Positions 26,182-35,599 of a stretch of 49,932 bases of DNA are shown one piece after another (the stretch's first letter is position 1; each line of letters opens with the position of its first letter). A program made the translations under genes and the position numbers. The notes beneath the pieces were generated by a model that was given only the letters and a program-made list of their open reading frames with translations, did no database searches and had not been told where the DNA came from. The DNA lies in the NCBI GenBank assembly GCA_949519155.1, contig CATIQU010000029.1:1-49932 (forward strand), in the 5' to 3' direction. The stretch is from Polaribacter sp. SA4-10 (GTDB lineage: Bacteria > Bacteroidota > Bacteroidia > Flavobacteriales > Flavobacteriaceae).

Positions 26182-27774
26182 GTGAAAAAGATTATAAAAA
26201 AAAGTGTTTATGTTAGTGTATTCTTGATTGCTTTTTCAGGAATAATTTCTTGTGAAAAAGATTTCACAGACATTAGAACTACGATTATTACGAACAATGT
26301 TTTTTCAACCGATAATGTTTTAGTTGATATCGAGATAGAAAACAAAGAGGTAGATCGTTTTAGAACGGATAATATTAATTTATCAACAGGGCAGTATGGA
26401 CAATATTTATTAGGAATCTATAATAATGCAAACTATGAAAAACTAGAAGCATCTGTTTTGTCTCAAGTTCAGCTACCGTCAAGCCACAAGTACACAAATG
26501 AAACTTATGGAGCAGATACAACGGTTATTTCAACCATAGATACCGTATTTTTAAAATTACCTTATCAAGCGACTTTAACAGAAAACGATGATTCAGATCC
26601 AACCTATTCGTTAGATTCTATTTTTGGGAATCAAGAAATGGCATTTACGTTAAATTTATACCAATCTGATGAGTACTTAAGCACCTTAGATCTTGATGAC
26701 CCTACACAAATAAGTAATTATTTTTCAGACGAAGATTTTCAAATCACAGGAAGCCCGTTAAATAGTGTGATAGATTATCAGTTTACGCCAAACGAAAACG
26801 ACACTATTTTTGCTGTTAAAAGGAGACTAAGTGACAGCAATCAATATGATATAGACACCATTAAAATTACAACATCGAGTAGCGATGTCCCGTTGCCTTT
26901 TGCAAGAATCCCGATGGATGAAGCAAAGTTTAAAGCGATTTTATTTGATAAATATGAATCTGCAGAATTTTCTTCTCAAGACGCTTTTAATAATTATTTT
27001 AGAGGATTAATTTTAAAAGCAACAGGCGCTGATGGGTCTTTGATTTCTTTTGATTTTAATAACCGAGTAAGTGCTACCTTTAACCCTTCTATAGAGGTGT
27101 ATTACACAAATACTGTAGTAAAGGGAGGAACACAGATTATAGACACTATTAAAAAGAATAATTCTTTTCCATTGAGTGGTATTAGAAGAAGTCATTACAA
27201 CATGGGAGCTTCTCCATCGATTTCAAATGAACAAATAAAAATACAAGGAACAGCAGGGAGCGAAGGATCTATTACTCTTTTTGGAGCAGATAACGATAGC
27301 AATGGCATTCCTGATCAGTTAGAAGAATTACGCTTGGAAAATGTTTTAGTAAATGATGCCTTGTTAACAATTTATGTAGATCAATCTGTTGACCCATTGT
27401 TAGCTCCAGAAAGATTGTATTTGTACAAGGACTATGTAGACCCAACTTCACAGGCAATCATACAAAGTCACCTTAAAGATGTTTTTACAGAAGCATCTAC
27501 TTTTGGGGGGTATTTAGAAACCGATGATGATGGTAAAAAAGTGAAATACACTTTTAGAATTACAGATTATATTTCAGATTTATTAAGTTCAGAAACAGAC
27601 TACAATCCTAAATTGTCGTTCAAAGCGCTTAATGCTACCGATTTAATTTTAAACGATACTATTTTTAGGCCCTATAACTGGAATCCTAAAATGGTAACAC
27701 TTTTAAACGAATCTTCGACCAACGGAGCAGAAAAAGCGGAACTAAAAATATCGTATTCTAAGAAAGAAAATTAA
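26182..27774 (+). CDS. DUF4270 family lipoprotein
   Basis: This 530-residue lipoprotein has GTG as its likely start and the N-terminus MKKIIKKSVYVSVFLIAFS. The lipobox ends ISC at about residue 24, followed by EKDFTDIR, an acidic run compatible with surface export. The body is beta-rich and Asp/Thr/Ser-rich, including DTVFLKLPYQATL and DNDSNGIPDQLEEL (a calcium-binding-type loop). DUF4270 is Bacteroidota-specific with no known function. The gene sits 12 nt after the GT5-like gene and 6 nt before glmS, so the three are probably one operon. Confidence 0.9.
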   Translation: MKKIIKKSVYVSVFLIAFSGIISCEKDFTDIRTTIITNNVFSTDNVLVDIEIENKEVDRFRTDNINLSTGQYGQYLLGIYNNANYEKLEASVLSQVQLPSSHKYTNETYGADTTVISTIDTVFLKLPYQATLTENDDSDPTYSLDSIFGNQEMAFTLNLYQSDEYLSTLDLDDPTQISNYFSDEDFQITGSPLNSVIDYQFTPNENDTIFAVKRRLSDSNQYDIDTIKITTSSSDVPLPFARIPMDEAKFKAILFDKYESAEFSSQDAFNNYFRGLILKATGADGSLISFDFNNRVSATFNPSIEVYYTNTVVKGGTQIIDTIKKNNSFPLSGIRRSHYNMGASPSISNEQIKIQGTAGSEGSITLFGADNDSNGIPDQLEELRLENVLVNDALLTIYVDQSVDPLLAPERLYLYKDYVDPTSQAIIQSHLKDVFTEASTFGGYLETDDDGKKVKYTFRITDYISDLLSSETDYNPKLSFKALNATDLILNDTIFRPYNWNPKMVTLLNESSTNGAEKAELKISYSKKEN

Positions 27775-27780
27775 AAAAAT

Positions 27781-29637
27781 ATGTGTGGAATTACAGGATA
27801 TATTGGATATAGAGATGCATATCCAATTATAATCAATGGACTAAAAAGACTAGAGTATAGAGGTTATGACAGTTCTGGAATCATGATGTATGATGGCAAA
27901 GAAATGAATTTGTCTAAAACCAAAGGAAAGGTTGCCGATCTTGAGTTTATTGTGAATAATGAAGAAAAAAGAAAAGCAGGTAAAATAGGAATAGGGCATA
28001 CGCGTTGGGCAACTCACGGAGTTCCAAATGACACCAATTCTCATCCCCACTTTTCTGAACAAGGAGACTTAGCAATTGTTCATAACGGAATTATAGAAAA
28101 TTATGATACGTTAAAAAAAGAACTGATAAACAGAGGGTATACCTTTAAAAGCGATACCGATACAGAGGTTCTTATCAACTTAATTCAAGAAGTAAAAAAG
28201 AATAACAATTGTAAGTTGGGAAAGGCTGTTCAAATTGCTTTAACCAACATTGTTGGCGCCTATGCAATCGCAGTTTTTGATACCACAAAACCAGATGAAT
28301 TAGTCATTGCAAAACTAGGGAGTCCGATTGCAATTGGAGTTGGAGAAGACAATAAGGAGTTTTTTATTGCTTCAGATGCATCCCCTTTTATTGAATTTAC
28401 GAAGAATGCAATTTATTTAGAAGACGAAGAACTTGCAATAGTTAAAGTAGGAAAAGAGATTGAGGTTCGTAAAATAAAGGATGATACTATTGTTGATGCA
28501 AACGTTCAAACTCTTAAAATGAGTTTAGAGCAGATTGAAAAAGGAGGATACGACCATTTCATGTTAAAAGAAATTCATGAGCAGCCAAAAGCAATCATAG
28601 ACACCTATAGAGGGAGAATGTTGCCAGACCAAGGCATTATTAAAATGTCTGGCGTAGATGATCATCTTGCTAAGTTTTTAAATGCAGATCGAATTATTAT
28701 CATTGCTTGTGGTACTTCTTGGCACGCAGGTTTAGTTGCAGAGTATCTTTTCGAAAATATGGCAAGAATTCCTGTTGAGGTAGAATATGCGTCCGAATTT
28801 AGATATAGAAATCCAATTGTTACTTCAAAAGATGTTGTCATTGCCATTTCTCAATCTGGCGAAACAGCAGATACTTTAGCAGCTATTAAATTAGCGAAAT
28901 CGAAAGGTGCTTTTGTTTTTGGAGTTTGTAACGTAGTAGGGTCTTCAATTGCAAGAGAAACACACGCAGGAGCATACACGCATGCTGGACCAGAAATTGG
29001 TGTGGCATCTACAAAAGCATTTACAACACAAATTACCGTACTTTCTTTAATTGCATTGAAATTGGCAAAAGAGAAAGGAACTTTATCGATATCAGCATTT
29101 CAAAACTACTTAAGAACGTTAGAATTAATACCTTCTCAAATAGAGCAGTTGTTAAAAATTGACGACAAAGTAAAGGAAATAGCAGCTGTTTATAAAGATG
29201 CCAAAAACTGTTTGTACCTTGGTAGAGGGTTTAACTTCCCTGTTGCCTTAGAAGGTGCTTTAAAACTGAAAGAAATCTCTTACATTCATGCAGAAGGTTA
29301 TCCCGCGGCAGAAATGAAGCATGGGCCTATTGCTTTAATTGACGAGAACATGCCCATTTTTGTCATTGCGACAAACGAAGGAAATTATGAAAAAGTGGTC
29401 AGTAATATTCAAGAAATAAAATCAAGATCCGGTAAAATTATTGCCATTGTTACAGAGGGCGATACTCAGGTAAAAGAAATTGCAGATCATGTGATTGAGA
29501 TTCCAGAGACTGTAGAAGCATTATCTCCTTTGTTAACCACCATTCCGTTTCAGTTATTGTCATATCATATTGCAGTAATGTTAAATAAAAACGTGGATCA
29601 ACCTCGGAATTTAGCAAAATCGGTAACCGTAGAGTAG
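27781..29637 (+). CDS. glmS: Glutamine--fructose-6-phosphate aminotransferase (isomerizing)
   Basis: This 618-residue enzyme makes glucosamine-6-phosphate for peptidoglycan and LPS. The N-terminal glutaminase starts MCGITGYIG with nucleophile Cys2, then RLEYRGYDSSG and GIGHTRWATHG. Two SIS isomerase domains follow (IIIACGTSWHAGLVAEY, AISQSGETADT, STKAFTTQ, and the C-terminal DQPRNLAKSVTVE). It is complete. No glmS ribozyme is seen upstream, only a 6-nt gap after the DUF4270 gene. A clean terminator follows. Confidence 0.98.
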   Translation: MCGITGYIGYRDAYPIIINGLKRLEYRGYDSSGIMMYDGKEMNLSKTKGKVADLEFIVNNEEKRKAGKIGIGHTRWATHGVPNDTNSHPHFSEQGDLAIVHNGIIENYDTLKKELINRGYTFKSDTDTEVLINLIQEVKKNNNCKLGKAVQIALTNIVGAYAIAVFDTTKPDELVIAKLGSPIAIGVGEDNKEFFIASDASPFIEFTKNAIYLEDEELAIVKVGKEIEVRKIKDDTIVDANVQTLKMSLEQIEKGGYDHFMLKEIHEQPKAIIDTYRGRMLPDQGIIKMSGVDDHLAKFLNADRIIIIACGTSWHAGLVAEYLFENMARIPVEVEYASEFRYRNPIVTSKDVVIAISQSGETADTLAAIKLAKSKGAFVFGVCNVVGSSIARETHAGAYTHAGPEIGVASTKAFTTQITVLSLIALKLAKEKGTLSISAFQNYLRTLELIPSQIEQLLKIDDKVKEIAAVYKDAKNCLYLGRGFNFPVALEGALKLKEISYIHAEGYPAAEMKHGPIALIDENMPIFVIATNEGNYEKVVSNIQEIKSRSGKIIAIVTEGDTQVKEIADHVIEIPETVEALSPLLTTIPFQLLSYHIAVMLNKNVDQPRNLAKSVTVE

Positions 29638-29664
29638 TCGTTTAGAACAACTTCATAACATTAA

Positions 29665-29700
29665 AAATCCAGCTCAAAAAGCTGGATTTTTTTATTTTTT
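29665..29700 (+). terminator. Intrinsic terminator of glmS
   Basis: A perfect 10-bp stem, AAATCCAGCT (29665-29674) / AGCTGGATTT (29680-29689), has loop CAAAA and is followed by a long T-rich tract. The tract overlaps the 3' end of the convergent flavoprotein remnant. Confidence 0.92.
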
Positions 29701-30297
29701 GTCATGTACTTTCGTGGGAATTCCATCATTCCAAAGCGTCAGTACATCCGTAGCAACACTTGCACCACTTCCAGCAGTAATGGCAAATTGACTGCGCCAA
29801 CCGGCAATAGTACCACAACAGTAGAGGCCTTTTTTTATGAGGTGATTTTCGTTTCTCAACTGAATTCTTTCTTTTGCAGGATTGGCTTTTTTATGTGGAA
29901 TTACAAAAGATTCCAAGCCTTTTATCGCAAAAGGTTGTGAGTAGTTTAAGGCTACAATTACAATTTCTGAGAAGTACCTGTTTTTGTTTGCAGTCACCGT
30001 ATAGCCTTCTTCAGTAGTCTCAACCGCAATTACTTTTTCGTTTTCGATTTGAGAAATTGCGGGATACAATGTTGCAAGTTGTTTTTTTTCTTCAACCAGA
30101 ACATCGGCACCAAGCTTTCCAGCAGGCAATCCTAGTACATTGTTAAAGAGCGCGTTTTGCAGGTGTGAAGTTTTTTGATGTAGGATGACACCAATCTTTT
30201 TATGTGCCGCAAAAGCCTTGTTTTTAGAAGACCCTAACACCAATGCACATTACATTCCCGCGACACCTCCTCCAATAATTAATGCATTAAAGTTCAT
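29692..30297 (-). pseudogene. Small FAD/NAD(P)-dependent oxidoreductase with premature stop at codon 16
   Basis: From the ATG at 30297 the frame reads NALIIGGGVAGM, the FAD-binding GxGxxG strand. It then hits TAA (30250-30252) and continues in the same frame CALVLGSSKNKAFAAHKK to a normal end. The expected residue is Ser (TCA), so one C-to-A change would explain the stop. The rest (AGKLGADVLVEE, GLYCCGTIAGWRSQFAITAG) is intact and typical of the ~200-residue thioredoxin-reductase-like flavoproteins of flavobacteria. A restart after the stop (TTG at 30243) would lack the FAD motif. It follows the broken marC by 2 nt. Confidence 0.85.
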
Positions 30298-30299
30298 AT

Positions 30300-30888
30300 T
30301 TAGACGAATAACATTTTGATGTTCTGTGCAAAAAGTTTCACAGAAATTGCCAGTAGAATGACTCCAAAGATTTTACGGATAATCTGAATTCCATTTGGGC
30401 CAATAAATTTTTCAATTCTAGAAGATGTTTTTAAAACAATATAAATCAAAAGAACATTTAGTAAAACGGCGATGATAATATTTTCAATATAAAACTCGGA
30501 TCTTAGCGAGAGTAAGGTGATTAAACTTCCAGGCCCTGCAATTAAAGGGAAGGCTAACGGAAATACAGTAGCCGTAATCGGGGCAGCATTTTCATTGTCT
30601 TTATATAAGGTAATTCCTAAAATCATTTCTAAGGCAATAAAAAACAGGATAAAAGCACCTGCAACAGCAAAAGAATTGACGTCAATACCAATAAGTTCCA
30701 ATAAACCCTGTCCTAGAAAAAGAAAAATAATCATAATGACACCAGCAATTAACGAGGCTTTCTCCGATTGTATGTGTCCAAATTTTTTTCTTAAATCTAT
30801 AATAATAGGAATGTTTCCAAATATCGATTAGAGCAAATAAAATCATAAAGGCTGTAAAAACTTCTTTCAAATTAAAATTAAAATCCAT
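30300..30888 (-). pseudogene. marC: MarC-family membrane protein, frameshifted near the N-terminus
   Basis: The frame from the ATG at 30888 reads MDFNFNLKEVFTAFMILFAL then IDI, then goes out of frame at about 30816-30822. The shifted frame continues GNIPIIIDLRKKFGHIQSEK and MIIFLFLGQGLLELIG to the end. Two missing bases (for example GTT or TTA reduced to T) would restore the conserved xGNxPI motif of MarC/NAAT-type proteins, giving about 197 residues and six helices. The lower ORF alone (30300-30734) would lack the first helix and the GNIP motif. The next gene downstream on this strand, the flavoprotein, is also broken. Confidence 0.85.
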
Positions 30889-30956
30889 AGCGTTTTTTTT
30901 TGCAAAATCATAAAACTAACTTTATTACAATGTAAAGTTATAGAAAATTTTTACAC

Positions 30957-30964
30957 TATTTTTG
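30957..30964 (+). promoter_or_regulatory. -7 box for the DUF3109 gene
   Basis: TATTTTTG followed by CG fully matches TAnnTTTG and ends only 4 nt before the ATG at 30969. Transcription would start at or next to the start codon, suggesting a leaderless message. Confidence 0.5.
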
Positions 30965-30968
30965 CGAG

Positions 30969-31541
30969 ATGTTTCAACTAGGAAAAACCATTGTATCAGA
31001 AGAGATTATCGAAAAGGATTTTGTGTGTAATTTGTCTGCATGCAAAGGAGCGTGTTGCGTTGCAGGTGAGGCAGGAGCGCCCTTAGACAAAGATGAAACA
31101 AAAACTCTAGAAGAAATATACCCTAAAATTAAACCCTTTTTAAGAAATGAAGGCATCGCTGTTATTGAAAAAGAAGGCACTTGGATTACGAATGAATGGG
31201 GCGAATTAGAAACCCCATTAATTAAAGGTGCTGATTGTGCCTATGTAATTTTTGATAAAAAAAACAAGGCACTTTGTGGTATCGAAGAAGCACACAATGC
31301 CGGTGTGATCGATTGGAAAAAACCACTTTCATGTCATCTATATCCAATAAGAGTAAAAGATTTTAGTGAGTTTGCTGCCGTAAATTATCATAAATGGAAT
31401 ATTTGTGATGACGCTTGTTCTCTAGGAAAAGAACTTCAAGTGCCCATATACAAATTTGTGAAAGAAGCCTTGATTAGAAAATTTGGGCAAGATTGGTATG
31501 ATGAATTAGAAAAGGTAGCAGCTAAGCATTTAAAAAAATAA
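30969..31541 (+). CDS. DUF3109 cysteine-rich protein
   Basis: This 190-residue soluble protein starts FQLGKTIVSEEIIEKDFVC. It has a Cys cluster CNLSACKGACC, then LIKGADCAYVIF, ALCGIEEAH, LSCHLYPIRV and WNICDDACSLG. The spacing resembles the metal- or Fe-S-binding YkgJ/DUF3109 group. The ligand is not established. It stands alone, divergent from the broken marC pair. The ATG at 30969 is the only sensible start. Length is normal. Confidence 0.9.
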   Translation: MFQLGKTIVSEEIIEKDFVCNLSACKGACCVAGEAGAPLDKDETKTLEEIYPKIKPFLRNEGIAVIEKEGTWITNEWGELETPLIKGADCAYVIFDKKNKALCGIEEAHNAGVIDWKKPLSCHLYPIRVKDFSEFAAVNYHKWNICDDACSLGKELQVPIYKFVKEALIRKFGQDWYDELEKVAAKHLKK

Positions 31542-31968
31542 ATGATCTTGAGTGTTGAGTTTCTTGCAGACCTGTGATTATCTGTATTTTATCATTTCCC
31601 ACAAATTAGATCCCTTTTTTCGAAACAAACAGCCCTGTTTTAAGTTTGTCTAACCATCAATAAAAATTCATCATTTATTTTTTTAAAAAAACGAATTAAA
31701 AAAACCTAAAAAGGAGTTTTCAATTAAACCCAATAGAATCAACGGTTTTCGATTTTTTAATTTTTTAAATAGTTGTATTTTAGGTGTTTAGGAAATTTAA
31801 GTGAAATCAACAAAATGGTAAAAATGGTCATTTTGTTAAGAACTTCATAGGATTTGTGAATAAGTATGACTTTCATTTTGGAACAAAAATTTCAATCTTT
31901 GTTAGAGTGGTTTTTAACAAATCAAAACGTTAAACAAACACCGAATCTCAAATAAAAAAACATACTCA
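31542..31968 (+). other. Long non-coding leader region of nrdB
   Basis: This 427-base gap has no ORF with coding character. It is very AT-rich, with A/T homopolymers (31675-31700 and 31750-31775). It contains the inverted repeat at 31809-31837 and a looser TTAAC/GTTAA pair near 31914-31933. No NrdR-box pair, riboswitch or terminator is recognised. The length suggests that it holds the control region of the nrd genes. Confidence 0.5.
31809..31837 (+). promoter_or_regulatory. Inverted repeat upstream of nrdB (possible operator or hairpin)
   Basis: AACAAAATG (31809-31817) and CATTTTGTT (31829-31837) are perfect complements separated by 11 nt. The inner AAAATGGTCATTTT is itself a palindrome. It lies about 130 nt before the nrdB start. 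It could be a repressor site or an RNA hairpin. There is no T tract directly after it. Confidence 0.35.
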
Positions 31969-32958
31969 ATGTCCGTCAAAGAAACAGCACTTGCTACAGA
32001 ACCAATTTTACAACCAAATGATAACCGTTTTGTTATTTTTCCAATTCAACATGATGATCTATGGGAGTGGTATAAAAAGCAACAAGCGTGTATTTGGACT
32101 GCGGAAGAAATTGATTTGTCAGAAGATGTTTTAGACTGGAATAACAAATTATCGGAAGATGAGCGTTATTTTATTAAACATATTTTAGCCTTTTTTGCAG
32201 CTTCAGACGGTATTGTAAACGAAAACCTTGCTGAAAACTTTGTAAATGAAGTACAGTATTCGGAAGCAAAATTTTTCTATGGTTTTCAAATTATGATGGA
32301 AAACGTGCATTCAGAAACGTATTCGTTATTAATTGATACGTATGTAAAAAACGAAACAGAAAAAGATCAATTATTTAGAGCCATTGAAGTTTTTCCAGCA
32401 ATTAAGAAAAAAGCAGATTGGGCATTAAAATGGATTGATTCAGATTCTTTTGCGGAACGGTTAATCGCATTTGCTGCTGTAGAAGGGATTTTCTTTTCAG
32501 GAGCATTTTGTTCTATTTTCTGGTTAAAGAAAAGAGGCTTATTGCCTGGATTAGCATTTTCTAACGAGTTAATTTCTCGTGACGAAGGAATGCATTGTGA
32601 TTTTGCAGTACACTTACACAATCACCATATTGTAAATAAAGTGCCAAAGGATCGAATTAGAGAGATCATTGTAGATGCATTAAATATTGAACGTGAGTTT
32701 GTAACAGAGTCTTTGCCAGTGAGTTTAATTGGAATGAACTCAAAACTAATGACACAATATTTAGAGTTTGTTACCGATCGTTTGTTGGGTGAATTCAATT
32801 GTGAAAAAGAGTACAATGCAACAAACCCATTCGAGTTTATGGAAATGATTTCTTTAGAAGGAAAAACAAACTTCTTCGAAAAAAGAGTCTCAGAATACCA
32901 AAAAGCAGGTGTAAAATCTGGAGGAACTGGTAGTATTAGTTTCGATTCAGATTTTTAG
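31969..32958 (+). CDS. nrdB: Class I ribonucleotide reductase, small (radical) subunit
   Basis: This 329-residue R2 subunit carries the di-metal/tyrosyl-radical cofactor. The motif [16 protein letters not shown] contains metal ligands Glu111 and His114 and the radical Tyr118 at the canonical spacing. A second ligand set is in [15 protein letters not shown]. Because the Tyr is kept, a class Ia/Ib-type radical is expected rather than a Phe-type class Ic. It is followed 97 nt later by nrdA, the reverse of the common nrdA-nrdB order. Confidence 0.96.
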   Translation: MSVKETALATEPILQPNDNRFVIFPIQHDDLWEWYKKQQACIWTAEEIDLSEDVLDWNNKLSEDERYFIKHILAFFAASDGIVNENLAENFVNEVQYSEAKFFYGFQIMMENVHSETYSLLIDTYVKNETEKDQLFRAIEVFPAIKKKADWALKWIDSDSFAERLIAFAAVEGIFFSGAFCSIFWLKKRGLLPGLAFSNELISRDEGMHCDFAVHLHNHHIVNKVPKDRIREIIVDALNIEREFVTESLPVSLIGMNSKLMTQYLEFVTDRLLGEFNCEKEYNATNPFEFMEMISLEGKTNFFEKRVSEYQKAGVKSGGTGSISFDSDF

Positions 32959-33055
32959 AGTAACACGCACTTCTAACTATAGAATACCCCTAGAGTGATG
33001 AAAATTGGACGTTTTTGTTGGCTCAAGAAATAACCAAAATAAAACCTATAAATTC

Positions 33056-35449
33056 ATGTTTGTACTAAAAAGAGACGGCAAAAACGAACCAGTGATGTTT
33101 GACAAAATCACGGCCAGAGTAAAGAAAATGTGTTACGGATTAAACAAAATTGTTGATCCCGTAAAAGTTGCCATGCGTGTAATTGAAGGTTTATATGACG
33201 GTGTTACCACATCCGAATTAGATAATTTAGCAGCAGAAACAGCCGCTACAATGACAACTGCACATCCCGATTATGCAAAATTAGCTGCAAGAATCGCCGT
33301 TTCTAACTTACATAAAAACACGAAAAAATCGTTCTCAGAAACAATGGACGATTTGTATTATTATGTAAATCCACGAACAGAAAAAAAATCACCTTTATTA
33401 GCTGATGAGGTGTATGATATTATCAAAGCAAATGCAGAAAAATTAGACTCTACAATTATTTATAATAGAGATTTTAATTATGATTATTTTGGTTTTAAAA
33501 CTTTAGAACGCTCTTATTTATTAAAATTAAATGGGGTAATTGCAGAACGTCCACAACACATGCTTATGCGTGTTTCTATCGGTATTCATAAAAATGATAT
33601 TGACGAAGCAATTGCAACCTACGAGTTAATGAGTAAAAAATATTTTACCCATGCAACCCCAACGTTGTTTAACGCAGGAACTCCAAAACCTCAAATGTCT
33701 TCTTGTTTCTTATTACAAATGCAAGACGATAGTATAGAGGGGATTTACGACACTTTAAAACAAACCGCAAAAATATCACAATCTGCAGGAGGTATCGGTT
33801 TGTCTTTGCACAATATTAGAGCCACCGGTTCTTATATTGCAGGAACCAACGGAACTTCAAATGGGATTGTACCGATGCTAAAAGTATTTAACGATACGGC
33901 ACGTTACGTAGATCAAGGAGGAGGAAAACGTAAAGGATCTTTCGCGATGTATTTAGAGCCTTGGCATGCAGATATTTTTGATTTTTTAGATTTAAAGAAA
34001 AATCATGGAAAAGAAGAAATGCGCGCAAGAGATTTATTCTATGCCATGTGGATTTCAGATTTATTTATGGCTCGTGTGCAAGAAGATGCAGAGTGGACCT
34101 TAATGTGTCCACACGAATGCCCACATTTATATGACACCTATGGTGAAGAGTTTGAGCGTTTGTATACCAGTTATGAAGCCGCAGGAAAAGGAAGAAAAAC
34201 CATTAAAGCACGTGACCTTTGGGAGAAGATTTTAGAATCTCAAATTGAAACTGGTACGCCATATATGCTGTATAAAGATGCAGCAAATCGCAAATCAAAT
34301 CAGAAAAATTTAGGAACCATTCGTTCTTCAAATTTATGTACTGAGATTATGGAATATACAGCAAAAGACGAAGTTGCTGTGTGTAACTTAGCGTCTATTG
34401 CATTGCCGATGTTCGTAACAGAAAACGAAAACGGTAAGAAATCGTTCAACCATAAAAAACTATACGACATTACAAAAAAAGTAATTCGGAATTTAGATAC
34501 GGTAATCGATGCCAATTTTTACCCTGTCATCGAAGCAGAAAACTCTAACTTTAGACACCGACCAGTAGGATTAGGAATTCAAGGTTTGGCAGATGCTTTT
34601 ATATTATTGCGTTTACCTTTTACTTCAGATGAAGCTAAAAAATTGAATCAAGAAATTTTTGAAACCATGTATTTTGCAGCCGTTACTTCTTCTATGGAAA
34701 TGGCAAAAGCAAAAGAACCGTATTCTACATTTAAAGGATCTCCAATGTCAGAAGGAGAATTCCAATACAATATGTGGGGAATTAAAGATGATGAATTGAG
34801 CGGGAATTGGGATTGGGCAAAATTACGGAAACAAGTAATGAAGCACGGAGTTAGAAACTCGCTATTAGTTGCACCAATGCCTACTGCATCTACCTCTCAA
34901 ATCTTAGGAAACAACGAAGCCTTTGAACCGTACACGTCTAATATTTATACAAGAAGAGTTTTATCTGGTGAATTTATTGTTGTGAACAAACATTTATTAG
35001 AAGATTTAGTAGAATTAGATTTGTGGGACAATGATATGAAAGAAGATATCATGCGTGCAAATGGTTCTATACAACACATTGAAGCAATTCCAGCAGAATT
35101 AAGAGAATTGTATAAAACAGTTTGGGAAATGAGTATGAAAGATATTATTGATATGGCCCGCCATAGAGGATATTTTATCGATCAATCTCAATCGTTAAAC
35201 TTGTTCATGAAAGATCCGGATTATGCAAAATTAACCTCCATGCATTTTTATGCTTGGAAATCAGGATTAAAAACAGGAATGTATTATTTAAGAACAAAAT
35301 CGGCAGTAAATGCGATTCAGTTTACACTTTCAAAAGAAAAGAAAGCAGAAGCACCAGATGCACCTTTGAGTCCAGAAGAATTTAAAGCCATGGTAGATGC
35401 TGCGAAAGACAATGAAGGGCCCGATGATTGTTTAATGTGCGGTTCTTAA
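33056..35449 (+). CDS. nrdA: Class I ribonucleotide reductase, large (catalytic) subunit
   Basis: This 797-residue R1 subunit has an N-terminal ATP-cone ([21 protein letters not shown], partial), which lets dATP shut the enzyme off. The catalytic segment includes [11 protein letters not shown] (one redox Cys), [10 protein letters not shown] and [10 protein letters not shown] (the thiyl-radical and partner Cys region), and [18 protein letters not shown]. The C-terminal shuttle is CxxC (Cys792, Cys795 in DDCLMCGS). The frame is open upstream to TTG 33005, but ATG 33056 directly before the ATP-cone is chosen. A terminator follows, then dgt. Confidence 0.97.
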   Translation: MFVLKRDGKNEPVMFDKITARVKKMCYGLNKIVDPVKVAMRVIEGLYDGVTTSELDNLAAETAATMTTAHPDYAKLAARIAVSNLHKNTKKSFSETMDDLYYYVNPRTEKKSPLLADEVYDIIKANAEKLDSTIIYNRDFNYDYFGFKTLERSYLLKLNGVIAERPQHMLMRVSIGIHKNDIDEAIATYELMSKKYFTHATPTLFNAGTPKPQMSSCFLLQMQDDSIEGIYDTLKQTAKISQSAGGIGLSLHNIRATGSYIAGTNGTSNGIVPMLKVFNDTARYVDQGGGKRKGSFAMYLEPWHADIFDFLDLKKNHGKEEMRARDLFYAMWISDLFMARVQEDAEWTLMCPHECPHLYDTYGEEFERLYTSYEAAGKGRKTIKARDLWEKILESQIETGTPYMLYKDAANRKSNQKNLGTIRSSNLCTEIMEYTAKDEVAVCNLASIALPMFVTENENGKKSFNHKKLYDITKKVIRNLDTVIDANFYPVIEAENSNFRHRPVGLGIQGLADAFILLRLPFTSDEAKKLNQEIFETMYFAAVTSSMEMAKAKEPYSTFKGSPMSEGEFQYNMWGIKDDELSGNWDWAKLRKQVMKHGVRNSLLVAPMPTASTSQILGNNEAFEPYTSNIYTRRVLSGEFIVVNKHLLEDLVELDLWDNDMKEDIMRANGSIQHIEAIPAELRELYKTVWEMSMKDIIDMARHRGYFIDQSQSLNLFMKDPDYAKLTSMHFYAWKSGLKTGMYYLRTKSAVNAIQFTLSKEKKAEAPDAPLSPEEFKAMVDAAKDNEGPDDCLMCGS

Positions 35450-35475
35450 AAAGAAGTAAATTAAAGATTGATAAT

Positions 35476-35504
35476 AAAGAGATGTAGCAATGCGTCTCTT
35501 TTTT
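35476..35504 (+). terminator. Intrinsic terminator of nrdA
   Basis: AAAGAGA (35476-35482) pairs with TCTCTTT (35495-35501), extended inward by wobble pairs around a loop of about 6 nt, and is followed by TTTT. A variant -7 box TATTTTCG follows at once, presumably for dgt. Confidence 0.85.
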
Positions 35505-35599
35505 GTATTTTCGTACCATAGGTTCTTGCTGTTTAAACAGGAATCTAAGCAGGCAACACTGAGGTATAAAACTAGCCTTAGAACACTTAAACCAATACC

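Noticed and set aside
27781..29637. glmS ribozyme upstream of glmS
   Set aside because: Only 6 nt separate glmS from the preceding gene. The ribozyme class is a Firmicutes feature and no fold is visible.
30243..30260. Readthrough or selenocysteine/pyrrolysine recoding at the flavoprotein stop codon
   Set aside because: The codon is TAA, which is not used for Sec or Pyl, and the expected residue at that position is an ordinary Ser.
31914..31933. TTAAC/GTTAA pair as a regulator site
   Set aside because: Five-base arms in very AT-rich sequence are expected by chance. It is mentioned only in the description of the gap.
33005..33055. TTG start for nrdA at 33005
   Set aside because: The added 17 residues are unlike the family, and the ATG at 33056 leads directly into the ATP-cone.
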